From the NCBI RefSeq assembly GCF_934190775.1, contig NZ_CAKPTG010000020.1:1-47999 (forward strand): a stretch of DNA of 47,999 nt, written 5' to 3'. The position numbers and the translations under genes were made by a program. This DNA is from an uncultured Phascolarctobacterium sp. (GTDB lineage: Bacteria; Bacillota; Negativicutes; Acidaminococcales; Acidaminococcaceae). Numbering within the stretch: position 1 is the stretch's first letter; each line of letters starts with the position of its first letter. The notes under the pieces are model-generated. The model saw nothing but the letters and a program-made list of their open reading frames with translations, ran no database searches and had not been told where the DNA came from. Positions 8,865-16,000 of the stretch are shown piece by piece.

Positions 8865-9337
8865 ATGAACCCAAAACTTCTTATAGTAGGCGCGGGTGGC
8901 TTTGGCCGCGTGACGCTGGAGCACGACAGCAGGCAGTTGGTGCAGCAGTCGATGGCGTGGAGGTAGTAGGCGGCAGCAGCGATTTGCAGCGCCTGCATAT
9001 CCCCATCTTCCATATGGAAGCAGGAAAACGCTGCAAGGACGAGTGCCTGCCGGAAGAAAGCAGCTTCTTCACCAGTGTGGGGCATCCGTTCCCGGCGGTG
9101 TGCATCCGTACCTCTACGGAGCGCCCGGAAGCGCTGGACAAAGGCTGCTTTGTGCTCGCAGGCATTGACGAAAAAAGCCTGCTGCAGGCTGTAGATACAG
9201 CGGTGCAGATGAACCTTGATGGCGATGACGGACTGCCGGTGCCTGATTATGTAGATGAGAACGTATCTACTAAGGTTGTGAAGATTATCCAAAGCTACAC
9301 AGGTGTGGTTAATAAGATGGTCTGGAGAAAAGGGTAA
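8865..9337 (+). pseudogene. Composite remnant of NeuD/PglD-like and WecB-like sugar genes
   Basis: The first codons from the ATG at 8865 read MNPKLLIVGAGGFGR, the opening of NeuD/PglD-type sugar O-acyltransferases, but the frame is lost after about 25 codons. From about 8946 another frame gives pieces of UDP-N-acetylglucosamine 2-epimerase (WecB): IPIFHMEAGKRCKDE, then, after a large gap, PAVCIRTSTERPEALDKG and the natural C-terminal part up to the stop at 9337. The middle of the epimerase, including most catalytic residues, is missing. It is GC-rich like ugd and unlike its accessory neighbours, so it is probably the broken tail of the capsule-sugar locus, cut by nested deletions. No function is expected. 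Confidence 0.75.
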
Positions 9338-9371
9338 GGGGAGCAACTTAGAGTTAAATATCGTGCAATAG

Positions 9372-9403
9372 AAAAAGCGCTTGCCAAATGGCAGGCGCTT
9401 TTT
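9372..9403 (+). terminator. Bidirectional terminator after the sugar pseudogene
   Basis: A 14-bp stem AAAAAGCGCTTGCC / GGCAGGCGCTTTTT (one T-G wobble) around AAAT, with T-runs on both strands. It would stop transcripts from the pseudogene side and from the minus-strand DUF pair. Confidence 0.8.
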
Positions 9404-9416
9404 GAACAGGCGGAGC

Positions 9417-9485
9417 TTACTGCTCCTTAGCTAACAGATCCTTGAAGTACTGGTGTTCTTCGGGTGGAGTTTTTAAAATATTCAT
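9417..9485 (-). CDS. Tiny hypothetical ORF downstream of DUF2442
   Basis: A 22-codon frame (MNILKTPPEEHQ...) that begins 7 bases after the DUF2442 stop, in another frame. It may be a frameshifted tail of that gene or a real micro-protein; no strong ribosome site of its own is visible. Confidence 0.25.
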   Translation of the reverse strand: MNILKTPPEEHQYFKDLLAKEQ

Positions 9486-9492
9486 GGCTTGG

Positions 9493-9735
9493 TCAGTAGC
9501 CGTTTTCCCAAAGTTCCTCACAGCTCAAATCAAGCTCATCATTCCAACTGATACCATAACCACCAACATCAACCTTAACCAAGTTAAAAAGACCGTTGGT
9601 ATATTCTAAAGCTTTAAAGGGCTGCCATATTTTCCAAAGCGGTTTTACATCATAATACTTGCAAATACCATTAATAAAGTCAACCTTTAAAATAAAATCT
9701 GGCATTGCTTTTACATCTTGAACTTTATGAAACAT
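9493..9735 (-). CDS. DUF2442 family protein
   Basis: An 80-residue protein with the pattern of DUF2442: strand-rich, with ILKVDFINGICKYYDV, then KALEYTNGLFNLVKVDVGGYGISWND near the end. The family commonly follows a DUF4160 gene, and that is the case here: the DUF4160 frame ends 14 bases upstream. Such pairs are often listed as putative toxin-antitoxin or regulatory modules, with the mechanism unknown. A ribosome site (AGGAGG) precedes the start on the minus strand. Confidence 0.8.
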   Translation of the reverse strand: MFHKVQDVKAMPDFILKVDFINGICKYYDVKPLWKIWQPFKALEYTNGLFNLVKVDVGGYGISWNDELDLSCEELWENGY

Positions 9736-9749
9736 GGTAGCACCTCCTG

Positions 9750-10004
9750 TTATTTTAATGGTGGCAGTTTAATAAATTCCTGTGTTTCCCAAATATGCAT
9801 CAGCGCAGTTTGGTGCAATGCAGCCCACTCTTTGACAAGCTCCAGTGCTTTAGGTGGTAAATCTCCTTCTAGCATTTTTAATGATTTGATTTCGATTTCG
9901 CCTGTGTATTCACCGTATATGACGTGAAAATGTGGTTGGTTGTGTTCTTTTCTTTGAAAATACATCTTGATGTACATACCGTAAAAAGAAGATATTAACG
10001 GCAT
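9750..10004 (-). CDS. DUF4160 family protein
   Basis: An 84-residue protein with the DUF4160 signature: MPLISSFYGMYIKMYF, then the NQPHFHVIYGEY block with its conserved histidines, and a C-terminal helix (LELVKEWAALHQ). It is the first gene of the pair with DUF2442. A minus-strand promoter (TTGTAT, 17 bases, TATAAT) lies just upstream and AAAGGA about 13 bases before the ATG. The second small-RNA-like unit ends about 60 bases upstream. The biochemical role of the family is not established. Confidence 0.82.
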   Translation of the reverse strand: MPLISSFYGMYIKMYFQRKEHNQPHFHVIYGEYTGEIEIKSLKMLEGDLPPKALELVKEWAALHQTALMHIWETQEFIKLPPLK

Positions 10005-10063
10005 ACTGTTTTTTTCCTTTAATTATAATATTTGCTTCAGTACAATACAACATGAGGTGCTTA

Positions 10064-10174
10064 AGAAAAAAAGCAGTACACATAGCATCCAAAATTTTCG
10101 GATACCGTAGGTACTGCTAAATACTACCGACATGAGCCGGTAGGCCCTGCTTATTTTGTTGTAAATGTGAAGCT
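10064..10174 (-). ncRNA. Candidate small RNA, copy 2
   Basis: Homologue of the unit at 8675-8793, same strand. A short 8-bp hairpin, CTACCGGC/GTCGGTAG-type with loop TCAT (10124-10143), follows the conserved AATAAGCAGG segment. The terminator hairpin 10072-10118 has an 8-bp outer stem AGCAGTAC/GTACTGCT and an inner ATCC/GGAT stem, and ends in T7. The inner stem differs completely from copy 1 but still pairs, which is covariation supporting a folded RNA. Ends are estimated. Confidence 0.6.
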
Positions 10175-10180
10175 AAGCTA

Positions 10181-10209
10181 AGTATAAATAAAAGGACAGC
10201 AGAAGTCAA
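10181..10209 (-). promoter_or_regulatory. Promoter of small RNA copy 2
   Basis: On the minus strand TTGACT, 17 bases, TATACT: the same hexamers and spacing as copy 1, with a conserved segment upstream of the -35 (AGTCAAGTGAAGATTCTGA on the plus strand). Confidence 0.75.
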
Positions 10210-10286
10210 GTGAAGATTCTGAAAAATCACATAACATATGACGAGGTTGCAATATACAGGTTTAGCCAGCAATATATAAAATAATC

Positions 10287-10315
10287 TTGAAAGATAGAAT
10301 CTAGTTTGCTACAAT
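10287..10315 (+). promoter_or_regulatory. Promoter of the Wzi-like gene
   Basis: TTGAAA at 10287-10292, a 17-base spacer and TACAAT at 10310-10315, giving a leader of about 80 bases. A second TATAAT at 10350-10355 lacks a good -35. Confidence 0.6.
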
Positions 10316-10401
10316 ATATTACTGTAGACTGTTTTCAATAAGCAAGCGATATAATATACACTTGTAATGAGCAAATTTATAAGCATAGGAGATGCTGCCT
10401 G

Positions 10402-11883
10402 ATGAAAAAAATACTTAGTGCAATAGCAATTGCCGCGGCCCTTGGCTGCAGCTGCGCCGCAGCCAGCCCGCTAGTTACGGCTGACGTGCCGCTTGATAGC
10501 AGCTATTACGGTTATCTTGATAAGCTGGAGGGCATGGGTTATATTCAGGACATGCCTGCCAACACCAAGCCTTACAGTCGCCTGGACATGGCCAAATGGG
10601 TGCTGCAGGCTGACGCGATTGCCAAGAGTAAACCATTGCCGCCATACCTGCAGACCAGGCTGGATGCAATGCGTGAGGGCCTGGCAGAAGAGATTGCCTA
10701 CCTGCAGGGTGCAGGCAAGATTAATAATGTGAAGCTGCGCGGCGCCAGTGTTGACCTGTCGTACCTGCAGCAGGATAGTGCTGCCTATAAGTATAACAAT
10801 GCCAAGGCACAGTGGCAGCTGCTGAACCACAATAACAATGGCTATCTTTATGGCGATGGCTTTAATGCTGTGGGCGCGCTGCACATCAGCGGCAGCCTGA
10901 ACAAGGACCTGGCTGTGGGCGTTACGCCGCGCTTTAGCTGGGATAAGGACGAGCATGGCGATGCCAGCCTTGTTGAGGGCTATGCCAAAACGCATTTGGG
11001 CGTGTGGGGGATTACTGCCGGCAGGCAGCCGATGTCCTGGGGCGTAGGGCGCGCAGGACAGCTGGCCTTTGGCAGCAATGCAACGCCGCAGACAGCAATT
11101 AAGCTGAATTTGCTGGAGCCGCACACCTTTGAGCATGGTGCGTTGAAGTTTTTGGGCAAGGCGAATGTCAATGTTTTTGCCAGCAGGCTGGAGGGTAACA
11201 GGGTTGCAACTTCCGGTTCGGCGCTGGAAAAGGACCATGCAGCTCTTGTTGGCATGCGTGTGGATTTTATGCCGACGGATACGTTTACAATTGGGCTGGA
11301 GCGCATGTCGATGCTGAAGAAGTTTAATAAGCATTGGCTGCTGGGCGATAATGCTGATGCTGCCGAAAAGGATAATTGGAACGATATGGCTGGCCTTGAT
11401 TTTAAGTATCGCTTCCCGGGCGTGCAGGTTTATGCTTCGCTGTATGGCGAGGACCAGGCGCATGCCTTCCCCTGCGAAAATGCTTATAATGTGGGCGTTT
11501 ACTTCCCACAGCTGGTGCCGGACGGCAGCTGGGATTTGCGCGTGGAGGCTGCCAAAACTAATGATGCCTGGTATGGCCATTGGGTGCTGAAGAATGGCTG
11601 GACGTATAAAGACGCTATTTTGGGCGATTGGCTGGGCGCGGATGCGAAACGCGTTTATGCGGAGGTTAACCATTATCTGGCGGATGGCGGCAAACTGGGA
11701 CTGAGCTATACTTGGGCTGATATGCAGCAGACGGCGCAGTATGATGGCGGGCTGCAGGAGGTGGAGCTGAGCTACAGTAAGAGCCTGCAGAAGAATTTGC
11801 TGCTGCATACTGCTGTTGGCTATGGCAAGCTGGTGGACGATACCAGTAAGCTGGTGGCTGTTGGCCTGAGCTGGGAGTATTGA
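10402..11883 (+). CDS. Capsule assembly Wzi-like outer-membrane beta-barrel protein
   Basis: A 493-residue exported protein. A signal peptide covers about residues 1-22 (MKKILSAIAIAAALGCSCAA). The mature start has YLDKLEGMGYI and PYSRLDMAKWV, the helical N-terminal region typical of Wzi-family proteins in Negativicutes. The rest alternates in short amphipathic strands with a GRQPMSWGVGRAGQLAFGSNA block like the Wzi core, and ends in an aromatic residue (LSWEY), as outer-membrane barrels do. Wzi proteins help anchor or assemble surface capsule, which fits the UDP-uronate genes upstream. AGGAGA stands 10 bases before the ATG. Its last 27 bases, including the stop codon, plus 31 bases of flank recur at 15377-15434, and its natural terminator now lies about 3.5 kb away. 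Confidence 0.8.
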   Translation: MKKILSAIAIAAALGCSCAAASPLVTADVPLDSSYYGYLDKLEGMGYIQDMPANTKPYSRLDMAKWVLQADAIAKSKPLPPYLQTRLDAMREGLAEEIAYLQGAGKINNVKLRGASVDLSYLQQDSAAYKYNNAKAQWQLLNHNNNGYLYGDGFNAVGALHISGSLNKDLAVGVTPRFSWDKDEHGDASLVEGYAKTHLGVWGITAGRQPMSWGVGRAGQLAFGSNATPQTAIKLNLLEPHTFEHGALKFLGKANVNVFASRLEGNRVATSGSALEKDHAALVGMRVDFMPTDTFTIGLERMSMLKKFNKHWLLGDNADAAEKDNWNDMAGLDFKYRFPGVQVYASLYGEDQAHAFPCENAYNVGVYFPQLVPDGSWDLRVEAAKTNDAWYGHWVLKNGWTYKDAILGDWLGADAKRVYAEVNHYLADGGKLGLSYTWADMQQTAQYDGGLQEVELSYSKSLQKNLLLHTAVGYGKLVDDTSKLVAVGLSWEY

Positions 11884-11914
11884 GCCTGGAGCATGTAAGA
11901 GTTTAATATACGCT
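11857..11914 (+). repeat. 58-bp direct repeat, left copy (3' end of wzi)
   Basis: Identical over 58 bases to 15377-15434. It covers the codons for the last eight residues of the Wzi-like protein (AVGLSWEY), its stop and 31 bases beyond. The two copies bracket the helicase/DprA pair. Confidence 0.9.
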
Positions 11915-11955
11915 TTTCTTGTTCCCTGATAATATTAGTTTGCGAGGTATAGTTT

Positions 11956-14082
11956 ATGTATACTGAAGATTTAATCACCAAAGAATTTAAGAAAGTTTAT
12001 GGAAAAGATGCTAAGTTGCATGAAGGTCAGTTAGAGGCGATAAAGGCCGTTCTTGATGGAAATAGGGTATTGGTTGTGCAAAAAACTGGCTGGGGAAAAA
12101 GCTTAGTGTATTTTTTGGCTACAAAGATACTGCGTGCTCAAGGCAAGGGGTTAACCTTAGTATTTAGTCCTTTGCTTGCACTGATGAACAACCAGTTTGA
12201 AGCAGCAAGAAAATTTTTTCCTGAAGATGAGTCCATTCGTTTATATAATTCTTCGGTAGGCAGTGACTACAAAAGGAAAACTATAGAATTATTAAAAGAA
12301 GACAATGTAGATATTCTCTTTGTTACTCCGGAAAGTCTTACTAATAATGATTTTATGGAAAATGTTATGGGTGAGATTAAGGAAATAGGTTTTTTGGTTA
12401 TTGATGAAGCTCACTGCATATCTGACTGGGGACACGATTTTAGACCAGACTATATGAATATAGTTAAAATAGTAGATAATCTGACAAGCAATGATCCAGT
12501 TTTGGCTACGACAGCTACCGCCAATGACAGAGTTGTTAATGATATTGCGTCACAGCTGCGATATAAAAATAATACTAAGAAAAAGATGCTTATTTTGCGC
12601 GGCAATCTGCAAAGGGAATCATTGTATATCCAGGTGATAAAAATACCCGATTATAAAGGAAAGTTAGCCTGGTTAAAAGAACATATTTATGATTTACAAA
12701 AGCATGTTGGTATAATTTATTGTGCAACTATAAATGATTGCCAATTAGTAGCAGGCTGGTTGAGAAAATGCTTTCCTGATAAGCGTATAGAAATATATAA
12801 TGGACAAGTAGATAAACATTTGAGAATAGATTTAGAAACCGATTTTCTGGGTGATAAAATTGATATCTTAGTTGCTACAAGTGCTTTTGGTATGGGGATT
12901 GATAAGCCTAATATTGGCTTTGTAATACATTTTAGTAAGCCCAAAAATGTTATTGAATATTATCAGCAGATAGGCAGAGCTGGTAGGGGGAAGGAGATTC
13001 CTTTGGCTTATGCAGTGCTTTTAGCATCGCCTAACGATGATGATGTTAATAAGTTTTTTATTCGTAGTGCTTTTGCTACTAAAGACCAGATGATGTCCAT
13101 TTTTGATTCTATAAAAAAAGCTGATGGTATTTCGAAAGATGATGTTATAAAAGAAGGAAAGCATACGAGTGGATTAGTAGATAAAGTAATAAGATATCTT
13201 GTAGCGCAAGATGCAGTGATCAAATATTTTGATTCTGAATCGAGAACTACAAAATATATAGTTAAAGACAATGATTGGCATCCCGATGAAGAGCATATTA
13301 ATCAATTAACACAACTGCGTCATATGGAATTAGGAGATATGAATGCTTACATTGCCAGCAAGCAATGTTATATGCAATATGTAACCGCTTTATTGAATGA
13401 TAAAGCATCAAAGCCGTGTGGGCATTGTGCTTTTTGTGAATCTGGGCAGTCTTTGTCAGAGGAATATTCAGCTAGTATAGCATCAGAAGCTGAAGATTTT
13501 ATTGATAGCTTTGATTATGATGTTGCTGCAAGAAAGAAATGGGCAGTAACTAATAAATTTATTCCAGCAAACGAGAGAATTTGTGGCGATAAAATTTTTG
13601 TCTTAACAAAGTATGGTACGGGTAATTATGGTAAGCTTGTCAGAGAAGGCAAATATGAATCTGATCCAGCATATTTTGCAGATGAGCTTGTTGTGGCAGC
13701 AGCCAAAAAGCTTAGAGAAGTAGTTCGCAATGAAGACATAAAATACCTTATTCCCATTCCGTCGCTCAACCATCCTTCTTTGGTAAGCAGCTTTACAGAG
13801 CGTTTAGCCAAAAAGCTAAATTGTCAATATCTGGATATATTGGGTAAAACTAGTAAAGAAGAACAAAAAAATAAGCACACTTCAGTTCAACAGCAGAAAA
13901 ATATTGAGGATAGTGTTTTTATAAAGGATAATACTTTGTCAGATGCTAATGTACTTTTAATAGATGATATGGTAGATTCCAAATGGACGATTACTGTTGC
14001 TGCCAGCAAGCTGGTTCGTGAGGCTGGTATGGCTAAAGTATTTGCTTTTGCCTTAGCTAATTCACAGAATAGTGAGGATTAA
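11956..14082 (+). CDS. RecQ-like helicase fused to a ComF-like phosphoribosyltransferase
   Basis: A 708-residue two-part protein. Residues 1-500 are a RecQ-type superfamily 2 helicase: Walker A KTGWGKS (43-49), DEAH box at 150-153, the motif III ATTATA, and QQIGRAGRG (337-345). A RecQ-like zinc cluster is formed by C471, C488, C491 and C494. Residues about 590-708 form a type I phosphoribosyltransferase like ComF: the YLIPIPS strand, then the PRPP loop VLLIDDMVDS at 666-675. ShosTA pairs a phosphoribosyltransferase toxin with a DprA-like antitoxin (known); the DprA-like gene here starts 2 bases downstream, so I infer a helicase-fused variant of that anti-phage toxin-antitoxin. It is AT-richer than wzi. 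GCGAGG lies 9 bases upstream of the start. Confidence 0.85.
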   Translation: MYTEDLITKEFKKVYGKDAKLHEGQLEAIKAVLDGNRVLVVQKTGWGKSLVYFLATKILRAQGKGLTLVFSPLLALMNNQFEAARKFFPEDESIRLYNSSVGSDYKRKTIELLKEDNVDILFVTPESLTNNDFMENVMGEIKEIGFLVIDEAHCISDWGHDFRPDYMNIVKIVDNLTSNDPVLATTATANDRVVNDIASQLRYKNNTKKKMLILRGNLQRESLYIQVIKIPDYKGKLAWLKEHIYDLQKHVGIIYCATINDCQLVAGWLRKCFPDKRIEIYNGQVDKHLRIDLETDFLGDKIDILVATSAFGMGIDKPNIGFVIHFSKPKNVIEYYQQIGRAGRGKEIPLAYAVLLASPNDDDVNKFFIRSAFATKDQMMSIFDSIKKADGISKDDVIKEGKHTSGLVDKVIRYLVAQDAVIKYFDSESRTTKYIVKDNDWHPDEEHINQLTQLRHMELGDMNAYIASKQCYMQYVTALLNDKASKPCGHCAFCESGQSLSEEYSASIASEAEDFIDSFDYDVAARKKWAVTNKFIPANERICGDKIFVLTKYGTGNYGKLVREGKYESDPAYFADELVVAAAKKLREVVRNEDIKYLIPIPSLNHPSLVSSFTERLAKKLNCQYLDILGKTSKEEQKNKHTSVQQQKNIEDSVFIKDNTLSDANVLLIDDMVDSKWTITVAASKLVREAGMAKVFAFALANSQNSED

Positions 14083-14084
14083 AA

Positions 14085-15314
14085 ATGTCTAATTTAAGCG
14101 ATAATGCTAAAGTTACAATATTGTTATGTTCTTCACTTGCGCTGAAGGATGATGTGAAACCGTTTACTGCTATTCAGTGGTATAATCTGAGTGTCAAGAT
14201 ATATAAATCTGAGCTGAAGGAACCTGCTGCCTTGCTTGGTTTAAGTGCAGATGAGCTGATTGCTAAACTTGCTATTTCTGAAGCTGATGCTTCTAGAATA
14301 ACTGTGCTTCTGTCAAGAAGTATAAATGTTGCTTTTGAGTTGCAGAAGCTTGAAAGTAAGGGGATTAATGTTATTACTAAAAGTGATGATAATTATCCCA
14401 AGCGTCTGATAAAAGTTTTGGGAGGGCGGTATGCTCCGCCTATGCTTTATTATAGCGGTAATTTGGAACTGGCTAAAAATGATTGCATTGGTATTGTAGG
14501 CTCTAGAAATATTGATGACAATGGTAAAACAGTGTGTGCTACCATAGCCCAAAAGGCTGCACTGGCAAATATAACTGTTGTTTCTGGCGGAGCTAGGGGT
14601 GTTGACAGTACATCGCGTACCGTAGCATTAAAAAATGGAGGAGCTTGTATTGAATTTTTAGCTGATTCTATGGCTAAAAAAATAGTGCAGGGAGAGTACA
14701 TAAAACCAATTTTGCAAAACAGGCTGTTAGTTTTTTCTGTCGTAAGTCCAAATCAAGGTTTTTTGGTATATTCAGCTATGGATAGAAATAAGTACATTTA
14801 TGCAATGGCTAAAAAAACCTTTGCTATAGCTGCTGATTTAAATAAGGGTGGAACATGGACGGGTGTAATGGAGTCCCTAAAAAGAAAGTGGGGACATCCT
14901 TATGTCTGGGATACTGATATCTATCGTGGTAATTCGGAATTGATAAAAGCTGGTGCAACTCCTTTTTCTAATCCTAATGAACTTGATTTTTCAAATTTGG
15001 AGCAGGATGAAGCTGTTAATAAATTAACTATGGATAATTTATTTGCAGAACCATCTGATACAGAAGCTTATCTGGTCAGTGATAATTCTTCGGAATATAG
15101 TAAGGAGAAGGCATTTACCAGTGATGCGATTTATAAAGCTGCTTTGCCAATAATTAAAGCTTTCCTTAAAAATGAGCATAATTCGAAAGAAATAATTGAA
15201 GCATTAGATATTGTTCCTAAGCAAGCAGAGGCGTGGTTAAAAAAAGCTGTTGCTGAAAAGCAGGTTATCAAATTGACAAGGCCGGTAAGATATATTGCTG
15301 CAGAGGATAATTAA
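14085..15314 (+). CDS. DprA/Smf-like protein, candidate antitoxin or partner
   Basis: A 409-residue protein of the DprA superfamily. The Rossmann-like core begins with NYPKRL and then GIVGSRN (136-142), the usual G-S/T-R motif, followed by SGGARGVDS (168-174 core). The C-terminal 60 residues resemble the winged-helix tail of DprA (EHNSKEIIEALDI). The stretch that in DprA reads as a cap over the nucleotide site is altered (CIEFLADSMAKK), so it is not the housekeeping competence protein. Immediate coupling to the helicase-phosphoribosyltransferase gene (2-base gap) matches ShosA in ShosTA. I infer that it restrains or loads its partner. It ends 62 bases before the right 58-bp repeat. Confidence 0.82.
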   Translation: MSNLSDNAKVTILLCSSLALKDDVKPFTAIQWYNLSVKIYKSELKEPAALLGLSADELIAKLAISEADASRITVLLSRSINVAFELQKLESKGINVITKSDDNYPKRLIKVLGGRYAPPMLYYSGNLELAKNDCIGIVGSRNIDDNGKTVCATIAQKAALANITVVSGGARGVDSTSRTVALKNGGACIEFLADSMAKKIVQGEYIKPILQNRLLVFSVVSPNQGFLVYSAMDRNKYIYAMAKKTFAIAADLNKGGTWTGVMESLKRKWGHPYVWDTDIYRGNSELIKAGATPFSNPNELDFSNLEQDEAVNKLTMDNLFAEPSDTEAYLVSDNSSEYSKEKAFTSDAIYKAALPIIKAFLKNEHNSKEIIEALDIVPKQAEAWLKKAVAEKQVIKLTRPVRYIAAEDN

Positions 15315-15376
15315 AAGTCACAACGCAATGCAGTAGACAGTAATTGAGCTGTAGTTGCTAACCTTTGGATATGCTT

Positions 15377-15434
15377 GCTGTTGGCCTGAGCTGGGAGTAT
15401 TGAGCCTGGAGCATGTAAGAGTTTAATATACGCT
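15377..15434 (+). repeat. 58-bp direct repeat, right copy
   Basis: Exact second copy of 11857-11914, placed directly before the hairpin that fits a wzi terminator. The two copies mark the ends of a segment of about 3.5 kb that looks inserted. No integrase or transposase is present within it. Confidence 0.9.
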
Positions 15435-15442
15435 AAAACGTG

Positions 15443-15494
15443 AAAACACCGACGTCTGCCGTACCAGGGGTACGACGGATGCCGGTGTTTTTTG
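15443..15494 (+). terminator. Terminator, probably the original wzi terminator
   Basis: AAAACACCG at the base pairs with CGGTGTTTT, with inner CCG/CGG and GTACC/GGTAC helices; six T residues follow. Its position directly behind the repeated wzi end suggests it once ended wzi and now ends the inserted operon. Confidence 0.75.
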
Positions 15495-15511
15495 CTTATT
15501 TACATGTAAGT

Positions 15512-15730
15512 GTCGCAATTAAATATCGCGCTGCAACCCTTCCGTCTGCTCGCAAAGCTCGCAGCCACCTTCCCTTTCAGGGAAGATATATCAGACCTGT
15601 GGAAGGCTAAACTTCGCAAATCTGTTTAACTTCTATATGCTCCCTGCAAGGGAGCTGGCATCGCCGTAGGCGATGACTGAGGGTTGTGCCCCTCGGGGAA
15701 GGTGCCGAGCGTGTCGCAATTAAATATCGT
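15512..15730 (+). repeat. Dispersed palindrome-rich repeat (type A)
   Basis: A unit bracketed by GTCGCAATTAAATATCG at each end. It contains a chain of small palindromes: CTCGCAAAGCTCGCAG, TTCCCTTTCAGGGAA, GCTCCCTGCAAGGGAGC and CATCGCCGTAGGCGATG. The same unit recurs at 47579-47897 with a further copy starting at 47879. No gene lies in it; it resembles a MITE or REP-like element. Confidence 0.8.
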
Positions 15731-15924
15731 TCCAGTCAGTAGCAATTTTCCCATGCCTTAGGGCATAACGCAAATTTCGTGCGGAACCAGGACGAAGCTT
15801 CGGTAAAATTTGTCAGATGGTAACAGAAAGTTACGTACCCTTGCTTCTATGGTTCCAAACACTCATTTGCTAAAATTGCTATTCCTTACACGATATGTTA
15901 ATTGCTCGTCATGGCTTTTTGCTA
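15731..15924 (+). other. Gene-free stretch between repeats
   Basis: No supported gene. It contains short palindromes (CCTTAGGGC-type, GGTAACAGAAAGTTAC) and looks like more repetitive DNA, but I see no second copy in this window. Confidence 0.4.
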
Positions 15925-15929
15925 GCCTT

Positions 15930-16000
15930 CTAGCCTCTCCTAGGGGAGAGGTGGCATCGCGAAGCGATGACGGAGAGGGGGAAGCGAGAGCGCAGCGCCT
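15930..16000 (+). repeat. Dispersed palindrome-rich repeat (type B)
   Basis: CCTCTCCTAGGGGAGAGG followed by GGCATCGCGAAGCGATGAC and GGAGAGGG. The order (perfect palindrome, GGCATCGC..GCGATGAC, G-rich tail) is the same as in part of the type A unit, so the two are related modules. It abuts the 3' end of the dehydrogenase gene. Confidence 0.6.

Noticed and set aside
11915..15376. Integrase or transposase inside the repeat-bracketed segment
   Set aside because: Only the helicase-PRTase and DprA-like genes fill the space; no recombinase motif was found on either strand.
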